Positions 17,801 through 25,609 of a stretch of 64,000 nt of DNA are shown one piece after another. The notes below the pieces were generated by a model. The model was not told where the DNA came from. It worked only from the letters and a program-made list of their open reading frames with translations, and made no database searches. The number at the start of each line of letters is the position of its first letter. The stretch's first letter is position 1. A program made the translations under genes and the position numbers. Source of the stretch: Parablautia intestinalis (lineage in GTDB: Bacteria > Bacillota > Clostridia > Lachnospirales > Lachnospiraceae). The stretch is taken from positions 62,001 to 126,000 of the forward strand of contig RAYQ01000013.1 in the NCBI GenBank assembly GCA_003612395.1. Reading direction: 5' to 3'.

Positions 17801-18374
17801 TGACGCCCGTAACTTCATTTAAACCCGCGATACTGCCGGTCTGGTCGCCGCCAGCTACATTTCCGGAAGTCTCACAGCCGCTTAAAAGGCCGTAATTACA
17901 GCCTGCCAGCAAAGCCAGCCCAATATGGGTGCTTTCCGCCTTTGCCGTGCCGGACACGGACAACTGATAAATCTCTCCGGTTTCCTGTATATAGCGGAAA
18001 AGTCCTGTATAGCTGCTGCCGCCGTCAAGGGAAAGGCCGCTGATGGTATGTCCCTGTCCTAAGAAAATTCCTCCGAAGGTAGGGACAGGAGCAAAGTCAG
18101 TTCTGCTCAGGTCAATGTCCTTATCCAAAATAAATATTTTATCTCTTGACCAGCTGTCTGTGGAGCAGTTTCTGGCAAATTCCAGAAAATCAGAAACATT
18201 TTTGATGTGGATCCTGTCGGAAGGATCCGAATCAGAAGCCCCGCTGAAATCAGGAGCTGCCAGAGCAGGAAAACAGCAAAGTATCCAGAATGCGCCGCAC
18301 AGCATTAAAGTGAGAAGTGAAATTTCCTTTTTCACCTTTTTATTCAGAAACAGATTTAATAATTTATTTTTCAT
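14811..18374 (-). CDS. Large GLUG-repeat surface protein with Ser/Pro linker and C-terminal membrane anchor
   Basis: The 1187-residue protein has a Sec signal (cleavage likely near ALAA, residue 40). A first set of GLUG-like repeats follows (about 60-340; VGGIAGQMEPSS type), then a helical region. A Ser/Pro linker (about 430-500) is built of 6- and 16-residue tandem repeats, followed by an Asp/Thr-rich stretch and a coiled-coil-like region. A second GLUG set (about 750-930), a beta-rich domain, one transmembrane helix (LACLAVCLVLTVILPLFIHY) and a short basic tail close the protein. The ATG at 18374 follows AGGAAGGGAG. It overlaps the MMPL gene by 11 nt, so the two are translationally linked. 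The function is unknown; GLUG motifs occur in adhesins and proteases. A surface partner of the exporter is plausible. Confidence 0.8.
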   Translation of the reverse strand: MKNKLLNLFLNKKVKKEISLLTLMLCGAFWILCCFPALAAPDFSGASDSDPSDRIHIKNVSDFLEFARNCSTDSWSRDKIFILDKDIDLSRTDFAPVPTFGGIFLGQGHTISGLSLDGGSSYTGLFRYIQETGEIYQLSVSGTAKAESTHIGLALLAGCNYGLLSGCETSGNVAGGDQTGSIAGLNEVTGVITDCTANGLVCGSHLVGGITGENKGNITGSVNHSFVNTAPSDNNINIHTDLSSLDPDTALLAILSSENAASVTDIGGITGSNPGIIHACVNDGCVGYQHVGYNIGGIAGSQSGYIEGCVNYGLLNGRKDVGGIAGQMEPSSELIFSEDTLQKLDTEFDKLHDLFTRLDRDTSSASTGLTGQVDQLLNSVESAQNAIDRIMNDASSHMAEFPGLTDLSSLPAPRPVSLDFLDKVPTPSFTPWPSVSPWPSVSPWPSVSPWPSFSPLPAQSPAPSASPLPTQLPAQSPAPSASPLPTQLPAQSPAPSASPAASTPTLPIAPISEGSTAIPDDTDGTGLSAEQGSFMPETRSAGFVTALQLLEPAPLDTLPDTDADATPDASDTDTSTNNADVSGGNNVDTSDRNTDAANPGNDPAPGNSPTPEITPSPSSHWPEGLPAPSGSFDFDNLRDRIDREQVEDDINQVQENVYDDASQILENINRTVQDQAFLLSSRISSAQLSLSSSFSGIVNDMRILNTMLDGENQIVINDFQAIIDQINVITDIITNPKAADPDDILTDVSDEDQITDTTGKVMNCINNGKICGDINAGGIAGSLSRENNLDPENDFDLTQDNATLNFRYQERIVVRQCQNKGTVEGKKNRIGGIAGEMTLGSIMECVNEGRITSAGSQIGGIAGYCASSIRASSSKCTLSGGNQIGGIAGYGTNISDCYSMVEITDSGNFTGSIAGKADLSSSISNNFFVEGCPAGIDGISYEGIAQSLAYEEFLQMPNLPEIFESINVSFVADDKTVDVITLKYGDSFFPAALPSVPVKEGCAGRWSEFDVDSVTFDQTIEAVYTEYAATLESRQTIDGRPVALVEGSFAPEEGFTLSKADILPADVKDKAQYWKISISPTAPAPYTIRYLIPSEMKNPKLTIYDNGSWLAADAVRDGSYYVFSSGQPEIIFCCTDHPASLSGKVLACLAVCLVLTVILPLFIHYRKKQNPSGKLAQIKKSKHGHAS
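16876..17085 (-). repeat. In-frame minisatellites in the GLUG gene
   Basis: Three units with a 48-bp period (16 residues, PAQSPAPSASPLPTQL) lie beside about four units with an 18-bp period (6 residues, PWPSVS; 17023-17085). Copies are nearly identical at the DNA level, which makes them prone to slippage while keeping the frame. Confidence 0.85.
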
Positions 18375-20898
18375 CCGAATCACTCCCTTCCTGTGATATG
18401 GAATTAAACTGCTTATCATATTCCTGTGCAGTATCCGGGACAGCTCCGGATATGGAATCTGATATACTTTCCGGGCTGTCCTTTAGCCGGGCGGCGCTGC
18501 CGGAAATGATAATGGCCTCCATATCACCGCGGACAATACCGTAAAAGGTTCCTTCCAGCATACCGTTTACATGTCCCCGTATGCGGCCCTGGATGCGGAC
18601 GCTGCCGGAGTAGGCTTTAGGGGACAAATTAATATGGTTCAGCTCAAAACTGGTGTGTTCTATGATGTTGTCCCCAAGCACCAGTATCTGAGGCAACACG
18701 GCAAGCACCAGGAAGATGGATATAAGAGTTCCCCGGCTTAAGCAGATTCCGATAGCAGAAATAACAGGGTTGGTGGTCATCTGCCCGATAAGTGCGCCTG
18801 CCGCGGCCAAAATCGAACCGGAAGTAAAAATAGTGGGGAAGGCTTCATTTAATGTTTCCACAATGGCCTGCTTAGGATGCATGGTCTGTTTTAAATCCTT
18901 ATAGTGGCTGGAGATAACAATGGCATAATCGATGTTAGCGCCCATCTGGATGGAATTTACAATCAGATAGCTGAGGAAATACAAAGGCGCTGACTGTAAA
19001 TAGGGGAAGGAAAAATTAATCCATATACTGCCCTGTATCACCAATATTAATAAAACCGGAAGTCCTGCGGATTTAAAGGTAAACAAAAGAATAATAATTA
19101 CAAACAACGCGGAAAGAATACTGACCAGCAGATTATCCTGTCCGAAGGAGGAGGATAAATCATAATCGCTTGTAGAATTTCCCACCACATAAACATCCTC
19201 GCTGTTATAGTACTTTGCCGCCTCATTTTCAAGGATTTTCAGAAAATCAAAGGTCTCCTGACTTTCCTCCGGAAGGTTCAAATAAACGACAAGGCGGGAA
19301 TGGGTATCTGTCTTTAGCTGAAGCTTTGCCTTTTCCAGCTGATCAAATAAATCGTCTAAGGTGTCCTGAATATCCCCCTCTAAAGTAATGTTTCCTCTTT
19401 CCATCTGATCTTTGAGAAAGAGAAACATGTCAAAGAGAGGAACCTTATATTGATCTAACCCGTTTAGGATCTGCCCGTATTGATCGTCATTTACCGCATA
19501 GGCTGAATAAAGAAGGTTAGAGAGCTCATATTCAATACCGGCAAGCTCTGAAAATTCCCTGGGATTTAAAGCATCGGTCAAAACGTAACCATCCATAGCC
19601 TCCACATTGGCAAGACCCATGGCGGATTTTACCTCCGGGTAGCTTTCAATGTCTTTTAAAAGGGCTCCTTCGGAAATATAATTGCCGGAGGGAATGATCA
19701 TGGCAACCATATTGCCGGTGCCGAAAGTATTTTTTATTTTCTGATAAGAAATCTGGGTTTCACTTTGCTTGGCAGTAACCAAATCCGTAAAGCTGTAGCA
19801 GTAAGGGCATTTGTTGGCCCAGACGGCAGTGACGGCTATCACTACAACGAAAACGGGAGGAACAATAAAACGCGTCATGAGATCAAATTTCCCCACAGCG
19901 GTAATTTGCGGAAGAAGCTTGCGGTGCATGGTTTTATCAATCAGCTTACTAAAGAGCATAAGCAGACCCGGCATCAGGGTAAAAACAGATAAAAGGCTTA
20001 AAAGAATAGCCTTAATCAGCACCGTTGACAAGTCCATACCGATTTTAAAGTGCATAAAGGCCAAAGCGGCCAGACCGGATATAGTGGTAAGAGATGAGGA
20101 GGAAATCTCAGGTATTGCTTTGGCCAAAGCCGCGATACAGGCTTCCCGGGCAGGCTGGGTTTCGTGCTCGTCACTAAAGCGGTGGCATAGGATAATGGCG
20201 TAATCAATAGCCAGAGCCAGTTGCAATACTACTGTTACGGAGTTTGAAATAAAAGAAATTGTGCCACACAGAAAATTGGTTCCCATATTGAGCAGTGCGG
20301 CAACGCCAAAAGTGGCAATAAGCACCGGAACCTCCGCATAGGAACGGGAGGTTAAGGTAAGCACAACCACGATGATGACGGCCGCAATTATAATAATGAC
20401 CTGCATTTCCTGCTTTAAATCCGCAGCCGTATCAAGGCCTACTTCTGTGTTTATGTAGGTATCGTATTTTGCAAGAAGTGTTTTTATCTGCGCTATGGCG
20501 CTTACACTTACATCATCACTGGCAGTGCCGTCAAAAGTGACGTCAAACAGGGCAGAGGCATTTTTATAATGGTCCTGTGTATTGTCAAAAGCTACGGATG
20601 AAACGCCATCTACATTTTCAATTTCTTCCCGTAAGCGTTCGCCTCTCTCATAAGAGATGTTGGAAACCATCACTCTGGCGCTGCCGTAGGTGACAAACTC
20701 ATCGTTCATAAGCGTAAGTCCCTGGCGGGTCTGGGTTTCGGCGGGCAGATAAGTGGTAATATCATTTTCCACCTGCACCCATCCGGTGGAAAAAGCGCAA
20801 AAGATAAGAGCAAAAACATACAGCAGGAAAAAAAGGTTCCTTTTGTCTACAATAAAGGTGGCCGCTTTTTCCATAGGGGTCGCTTTTCTTTCGTTCAC
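18364..20898 (-). CDS. MMPL/RND-family membrane transporter
   Basis: The 844-residue protein has the duplicated RND architecture. Helix 1 is followed by an extracytoplasmic loop (NDITTYLPAETQTRQGL), then a helix bundle with LALAIDYAIILCHRF (GxxxDY-like proton relay). A second extracytoplasmic loop follows, then the matching IQMGANIDYAIVISSHY. A cytoplasmic tail of about 80 residues comes last. MMPL proteins export lipids, siderophores or hydrophobic compounds. The GTG at 20898 is preferred because AAAGGA lies about 9 nt upstream. It is first in the MMPL-GLUG-TetR group. The substrate is unknown. Confidence 0.9.
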   Translation of the reverse strand: MNERKATPMEKAATFIVDKRNLFFLLYVFALIFCAFSTGWVQVENDITTYLPAETQTRQGLTLMNDEFVTYGSARVMVSNISYERGERLREEIENVDGVSSVAFDNTQDHYKNASALFDVTFDGTASDDVSVSAIAQIKTLLAKYDTYINTEVGLDTAADLKQEMQVIIIIAAVIIVVVLTLTSRSYAEVPVLIATFGVAALLNMGTNFLCGTISFISNSVTVVLQLALAIDYAIILCHRFSDEHETQPAREACIAALAKAIPEISSSSLTTISGLAALAFMHFKIGMDLSTVLIKAILLSLLSVFTLMPGLLMLFSKLIDKTMHRKLLPQITAVGKFDLMTRFIVPPVFVVVIAVTAVWANKCPYCYSFTDLVTAKQSETQISYQKIKNTFGTGNMVAMIIPSGNYISEGALLKDIESYPEVKSAMGLANVEAMDGYVLTDALNPREFSELAGIEYELSNLLYSAYAVNDDQYGQILNGLDQYKVPLFDMFLFLKDQMERGNITLEGDIQDTLDDLFDQLEKAKLQLKTDTHSRLVVYLNLPEESQETFDFLKILENEAAKYYNSEDVYVVGNSTSDYDLSSSFGQDNLLVSILSALFVIIILLFTFKSAGLPVLLILVIQGSIWINFSFPYLQSAPLYFLSYLIVNSIQMGANIDYAIVISSHYKDLKQTMHPKQAIVETLNEAFPTIFTSGSILAAAGALIGQMTTNPVISAIGICLSRGTLISIFLVLAVLPQILVLGDNIIEHTSFELNHINLSPKAYSGSVRIQGRIRGHVNGMLEGTFYGIVRGDMEAIIISGSAARLKDSPESISDSISGAVPDTAQEYDKQFNSISQEGSDSDEK

Positions 20899-21036
20899 AT
20901 AAACCAGTCCTTTCAAAACAGTTATCATTTTTTTCAAAAAATTATATGCATTTGGAGGAAAAATAACAATACCCAAAATAGGACATTTGTCCGGTGTTTT
21001 GCGGCAGCTGTTTAACCGGTTCTGATTTGCAATTTA

Positions 21037-21066
21037 TTGACAGGTTGAAGGATCATAGAGTATCAT
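21037..21066 (+). promoter_or_regulatory. Promoter for the rsmF-like gene
   Basis: TTGACA (21037-21042), an 18-nt spacer and TATCAT (21061-21066) lie 56 nt upstream of the ATG. Confidence 0.55.
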
Positions 21067-21121
21067 TAATTGAAAGCAAAACAGAGCTTATTACAAGCAT
21101 GATAAAGCGTGAGGGGTTAAA

Positions 21122-22480
21122 ATGTTACCGGAACGGTTTTTGGATAGAATGAAGAGTCTGCTTGGAGAGGAATATACAGATTTTCTGACATGCTATGACA
21201 GGCCCGGTTATCAGTCTCTGCGGGTTAATCTTCTGAAAGGACAGGAAAAGGACCTTGCGGAAAAAGTGAATTTCCTGAAAGAGGCAGTGCCCTGGGCAAA
21301 AGGCGGTTATTATTACAGAAGCGAAGATAAGCCGGGCAGACATCCTTTTCATGAGGCAGGGGTTTACTACATACAGGAGGCAAGCGCTATGGCGCCGGCA
21401 GCATATTTAGCGCCAGTGCCCGGCGAGAGGGTTTTGGATTTGTGTGCGGCGCCGGGGGGTAAAAGCACCCAGCTTGCCTGTGCCATGGGAGGCAGGGGAA
21501 TTTTGGTGTGCAATGAAATCCATCCCCAAAGGGCCAAAATTTTGTCAGGAAATATAGAGAGAATGGGAATTGAGAACGCCCTGGTGCTTAATCACGAACC
21601 GGCTTTCCTTGCAAAGCGTTTTCCGGCATATTTCGATAAAATTCTGGTGGATGCGCCCTGTTCAGGTGAGGGAATGTTTCGCAAAAGCCAGGAGGCTTTA
21701 AAGGAGTGGAGCCCGGAAAATATAACAATGTGCGCCAGGCGGCAAAGGGATATTCTTGAGAGCGCGGCCGCTATGCTTCGGGCAGGGGGCAGGCTGGTTT
21801 ATTCCACCTGTACCTTTGCGCCGGAGGAGGATGAGGGCACCATAAGTGGCTTTTTAAGAGAGCACCCTGAATTTTATCTTGAAGAGGCAAAGAAATATCA
21901 GGGCATGACAGGAGGAATGATATTGGGACCAAAGGCGGATATGCCGGAAATCGAAAAGGCTATAAGATTATGGCCCCATAAATTAAAGGGGGAAGGTCAT
22001 TTTCTGGCATGTCTTAAAAAGGAGGAGAAATCCCCGGACGGCGTATTAAGCCCGGGAGGAGAGGAAAAAGGGATATCCCCAAAAGAATGCAGGGAGTGGG
22101 CGGAATTCAGGGAAGAATATCTGAAAATTCCTTTTAGCGGCTCTTACATCAGATTTGGGGACCAGCTGTACCTTATACCGGAGAAAATGCCCCTTCTTAC
22201 GGGACTTAAGGTGCTAAGGCCGGGCCTTCATCTGGGGACTTTAAAGAAAAACCGGTTTGAACCAGCCCATGCACTGGCTCTTTTTTTAAAGCCCGAGGAT
22301 GTCAAAAACACGCTGGACTTATCGCTTGCGCAGGCAGAGCGTTATCTTTCAGGACAAACTCTGCCAGCGGAAGGAGAAAAGGGCTGGTACTTAATCAGTG
22401 TGGAAGGATACAGCATTGGCTGGGGAAAGCTCTCCGGCAGTGTGATGAAAAATCATTATCCAAAGGGACTGCGGATTTAA
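21122..22480 (+). CDS. rsmF: 16S rRNA (cytosine-C5) methyltransferase, RsmF/RsmB type
   Basis: The 452-residue protein of the NOL1/NOP2/Sun family transfers methyl from SAM to a cytosine C5 in rRNA. It shows YYIQEASAMAPA (about residues 81-92), the SAM motif DLCAAPGGKSTQLA, motif IV DAPCSGEGMFR and motif VI TCTFAPEEDEG; the two Cys are the catalytic pair. The C-terminal part resembles the RsmF/PUA-like RNA-binding extension of Firmicutes. The exact target base cannot be read from sequence. Confidence 0.92.
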   Translation: MLPERFLDRMKSLLGEEYTDFLTCYDRPGYQSLRVNLLKGQEKDLAEKVNFLKEAVPWAKGGYYYRSEDKPGRHPFHEAGVYYIQEASAMAPAAYLAPVPGERVLDLCAAPGGKSTQLACAMGGRGILVCNEIHPQRAKILSGNIERMGIENALVLNHEPAFLAKRFPAYFDKILVDAPCSGEGMFRKSQEALKEWSPENITMCARRQRDILESAAAMLRAGGRLVYSTCTFAPEEDEGTISGFLREHPEFYLEEAKKYQGMTGGMILGPKADMPEIEKAIRLWPHKLKGEGHFLACLKKEEKSPDGVLSPGGEEKGISPKECREWAEFREEYLKIPFSGSYIRFGDQLYLIPEKMPLLTGLKVLRPGLHLGTLKKNRFEPAHALALFLKPEDVKNTLDLSLAQAERYLSGQTLPAEGEKGWYLISVEGYSIGWGKLSGSVMKNHYPKGLRI

Positions 22481-22571
22481 GCAGCCACAAAACGGCAGCA
22501 TGGAAGCCGAATTGAAAAATCAGTAGCATGTATGAAAGTTTGCATGTTACGGAAAGGGTTTGGTTATTTAA

Positions 22572-23612
22572 ATGAAAAAAATACATGGCATGATGGTGCT
22601 TGCTCTTGCCCTGATGTTTACAGGCTGTAAAGGACAAAGTAAAAATGCAAATATAAGCGCAGGCATGGAGGCAGTGCAGGCCCTTGATTATGACAGCGCT
22701 CTTGCAAGCTTCGAGGCAGCCAGGGAAGCAGGGGAAGACGAACGCCTTTTATATAGAGGGGAAGGGATTGCTTATATGGGGAAAACCATGTATGGGGAGG
22801 CGGCCGAGGCCTTCGAAAAAGCCCTTTCCTTAAGCAACGGCAGGGTAAACAGCATGGATTATGATATCAATTATTATCTGGCCGTTTCCTACTATAAGCA
22901 GGGAGAAACAGGGAAAGCAATTGATGTGTATAATGCGATTATCGCCCTTAAGAATGAGGAAAAGGATGCGTACTACCTGCGGGGGGTTCTGTATGCGGAG
23001 CAGGGAAATCTGGAACAGGCAAAGGCGGATTTTGATAAAGCCATAAGTCTTGACAAAAGCGATTATGACAGACTGATTGATATTTATAATGTATTGGCGG
23101 CAGAAGGTTACAGGGAAACCGGACAGGAGTACCTGCAGTCTGCTATGGACGGCGGAACCAAAGACATGACCAATTTTGAAAAAGGACGAATCTGCTATTA
23201 TCTGCAGGATTACGAAAACGCCAGAACTTATCTGGAAAAGGCCCGGGGGGAAAGCGGATATGAGGCAGTCCTGTTTCTGGGAAAAACCTACGAAACGCTG
23301 GGGGATAATAACTATGCAATCAGCGTGTACAACAGCTTTCTGGAAGGAGACGGGCCAAACGCGGAGGTTTTAAACCAGCTGGGACTTTGCAAAATGGAGA
23401 CAGGCGATTATGAAGGCGCCCTTGTGAATTTCCAGTCTGCAATGAACATAGAGAATAACGGCATGATGCAGACCCTTAAGATGAATGAGATTGTTGCCTA
23501 TGAGCGGATTGGAGAGTATCAAAATGCAGCATCGCTGATGGAGAGTTATCTGAAAAGCTATCCGGATGACGAGGAGGCCAAGCGGGAGTCCGTTTTCCTG
23601 CAGACGAGGTAA
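22572..23612 (+). CDS. Tetratricopeptide-repeat lipoprotein
   Basis: The 346-residue protein has a lipoprotein signal (MKKIHGMMVLALALMFTGC, lipid on Cys19). About eight TPR-like helical repeats follow; for example ALASFEAAREAGEDERLLYRG, GKAIDVYNAIIALKNEEKDA and QAKADFDKAISLDKS are clear units. It is anchored on the outer face of the membrane and probably a scaffold for protein contacts. It is followed after 44 nt by the MNT-HEPN pair, with no functional link evident. Confidence 0.88.
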   Translation: MKKIHGMMVLALALMFTGCKGQSKNANISAGMEAVQALDYDSALASFEAAREAGEDERLLYRGEGIAYMGKTMYGEAAEAFEKALSLSNGRVNSMDYDINYYLAVSYYKQGETGKAIDVYNAIIALKNEEKDAYYLRGVLYAEQGNLEQAKADFDKAISLDKSDYDRLIDIYNVLAAEGYRETGQEYLQSAMDGGTKDMTNFEKGRICYYLQDYENARTYLEKARGESGYEAVLFLGKTYETLGDNNYAISVYNSFLEGDGPNAEVLNQLGLCKMETGDYEGALVNFQSAMNIENNGMMQTLKMNEIVAYERIGEYQNAASLMESYLKSYPDDEEAKRESVFLQTR

Positions 23613-23656
23613 GAACAAAATTTCTACAAGCGCGGGAAATAGGGAAAGGAAATGAA

Positions 23657-23947
23657 ATGAATGCGGAAGAAGTAATTGGAAAGGTAGCGCAGCTATGCCG
23701 GAAATACTCTGCAAAGCAGGGGATTTTATTTGGATCAAGGGCAAAAGGAACGGCCCTTTCAAGAAGCGATATTGATATTGCGGTTTCCGGGGTGGCGGAT
23801 TTCCCGGCATTTCAGGAGGAAGTGGAAAATCTTCCGACACTTTTTTCCGTGGATATTGTAGACATGGATACCTGCACAAATCCATTACTGTTGGAGGACA
23901 TCAGAAAATATGGAAAGAAAATTTATGAGAAGATTCCAATCCTATAA
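23657..23947 (+). CDS. MNT-domain nucleotidyltransferase, putative MntA antitoxin
   Basis: A 96-residue minimal nucleotidyltransferase with the full active site: GSRAKG (residues 26-31) and SDIDIAV (37-43), plus a third acidic position in SVDIVDMD. In type VII systems such as MntA-HepT the MNT protein adds AMP to a Tyr of the HEPN toxin and neutralises it. It overlaps the HEPN gene by 38 nt. Ribosome binding site GGAAAGGAA. Confidence 0.85.
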   Translation: MNAEEVIGKVAQLCRKYSAKQGILFGSRAKGTALSRSDIDIAVSGVADFPAFQEEVENLPTLFSVDIVDMDTCTNPLLLEDIRKYGKKIYEKIPIL

Positions 23948-24311
23948 AAAGTCTTTGGATGCATTGAGAGAAGCGAGAAAGAGGGATATGAGCGATTCCT
24001 TTGTGCTCAGCGGAACAAGCGCAAAATTCAGCATTACTTTTGACCTTGCGTGGAAGTCCATGAAGGATATTTTGATTGAATATTATGCAATTACGGATTT
24101 TGTGGCAGGCTCTCCCCGGGAGGTCCTTAAAAAGGCGTTTCAGGCAGAGATGATTGCAGGCGATGAATGGATGGAAATGCTGGATGTGCGTAATCGACTG
24201 ACCCATGATTATGACGGAGAGATAATTATGGAGTATTGCCGGAAGATTATCGAGGTTTATATCCCCAAATTCACTGAATTTGGGCTTTGGGTAGAAAAAA
24301 TAAATAATTAA
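23910..24311 (+). CDS. HEPN-domain protein, putative HepT ribonuclease toxin (HI0074 family)
   Basis: A 133-residue all-helical HEPN protein of the nucleotidyltransferase substrate-binding (HI0074) family. The RNase motif R-x4-H-x-Y is intact as RNRLTHDY (residues 94-101), so an active toxin is possible, with Tyr101 as the target of AMP addition by the upstream MNT protein. A second start at 23925 is possible (GGAAAG 7 nt upstream). Some HI0074-family pairs may not be toxic, so the toxin role is inferred. Confidence 0.83.
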   Translation: MERKFMRRFQSYKKSLDALREARKRDMSDSFVLSGTSAKFSITFDLAWKSMKDILIEYYAITDFVAGSPREVLKKAFQAEMIAGDEWMEMLDVRNRLTHDYDGEIIMEYCRKIIEVYIPKFTEFGLWVEKINN

Positions 24312-24358
24312 TTTTTTTGGTATATTTGTGTTGCTGCAGATAAGAATGGAGGTTTAAG

Positions 24359-25333
24359 ATGATTAATCAACTGATTACAAAAATCAAAGAGACGGGAGCG
24401 CCCATTGTGGTGGGGCTTGATCCTATGCTGAAATTTGTACCGGAGCATATTACGAAAAGGGCATATGCGGAACTGGGAGAGACTCTTGAAGGGGCCGGAG
24501 AAGCCGTCTGGCAGTATAACAAGACCATTGTAGATAATATTTATGATGTGGTACCGGCAGTAAAGCCTCAGATTGCCATGTATGAACAGTTTGGGATTCC
24601 CGGACTTGCAGCGTTCAAAAAAACCGTGGACTATTGCAAGCAAAAAGGACTGGTAGTGATTGGGGATATTAAGAGAGGGGATATCGGCTCTACCTCGGAA
24701 GCTTACGCGGTAGGCCATTTGGGCAAAGTGACGGTGGGAAGTAAGTCTTACTATGGTTTTGATGAAGATTTTGCAACCGTTAATCCTTATCTGGGATCGG
24801 ACGGAGTAAAGCCCTTTATTAAGGTATGCAAAGAAGAAAAGAAAGGCTTATTCATCCTGGTGAAAACCTCCAATCCAAGCAGCGGCGAGTTCCAGGATCG
24901 CCTGGTGAAGGCGCAGGCAGCAGTGGACGGACAGGACGTTAGTCAGGGTGATGCTTTGGACAGGCCCTTATATGAGATCGTAGGGGAGCAGGTTGCCAGA
25001 TGGGGAGAAGAACACATGGGGGATTCCTACAGCTATATCGGGGCAGTGGTGGGAGCCACTTATCCTGAAATGGGCAAAATCCTCAGAAAAATCATGCCTA
25101 AAAACTATATTCTGGTACCCGGCTATGGCGCACAGGGAGGAAAAGGAAAGGATCTGGTTCACTTCTTTAATGAAGACGGACTGGGCGCAATTGTAAATTC
25201 TTCCAGAGGCATTATTGCGGCTTATCAGCAGGAAAAATATGCTTTCTTCGGGCCGGAACACTTTGGAGAAGCTTCCAGAGAGGCGGTTTTAGATATGAGA
25301 AAAGATATTGCGGATGCTTTAAACAGCAGATAG
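24359..25333 (+). CDS. pyrF: Orotidine-5'-phosphate decarboxylase (type 2)
   Basis: The 324-residue protein matches the longer type 2 PyrF: VVGLDPMLKFVP at the N-terminus, AVKPQIAMYEQFG, the catalytic Lys/Asp segment GDIKRGDIGSTSEAY (about residues 101-115) and VPGYGAQGGKGKD near the phosphate-binding loop. It makes UMP from OMP in pyrimidine synthesis. Other pyr genes are not in the window. AATGGAGG gives the ribosome binding site. Confidence 0.96.
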   Translation: MINQLITKIKETGAPIVVGLDPMLKFVPEHITKRAYAELGETLEGAGEAVWQYNKTIVDNIYDVVPAVKPQIAMYEQFGIPGLAAFKKTVDYCKQKGLVVIGDIKRGDIGSTSEAYAVGHLGKVTVGSKSYYGFDEDFATVNPYLGSDGVKPFIKVCKEEKKGLFILVKTSNPSSGEFQDRLVKAQAAVDGQDVSQGDALDRPLYEIVGEQVARWGEEHMGDSYSYIGAVVGATYPEMGKILRKIMPKNYILVPGYGAQGGKGKDLVHFFNEDGLGAIVNSSRGIIAAYQQEKYAFFGPEHFGEASREAVLDMRKDIADALNSR

Positions 25334-25345
25334 TAATATAGAAAT

Positions 25346-25373
25346 CACATTTTGCGAGCCGGCTTATAGTAAT
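25346..25373 (-). repeat. Truncated family-1 repeat after pyrF
   Basis: Only the terminal half (GCGAGCCGGCTTAT) is recognisable, starting about 13 nt after the pyrF stop. Confidence 0.35.
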
Positions 25374-25609
25374 AAAAATTAAGAAATCCTTTATTTTATA
25401 TTAAATTAATTTATTACCCTCTTTGGTATGTTATAATTTGCTGGTATGGCATCGTATTTAATCTTTTGTAATCAGCGCGTGCCGATTATATAAAGATTAA
25501 TGCATTACCATATTGGGGCATTTTTCAAGTACGTTTTAGCAGAACTGAAATGAATTACTTTAAAGCGAAGTCAGCAGGTTATAGCTTATTTACAAAGGGT
25601 GAGTTGGGG

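Noticed and set aside
25380-25550. Promoter for the amidase gene around a TATAAT-like box near 25431
   Set aside because: No convincing -35 box lies at 16-18 nt, so the site is not annotated. The rest of the 25334-25609 gap shows only a truncated repeat.
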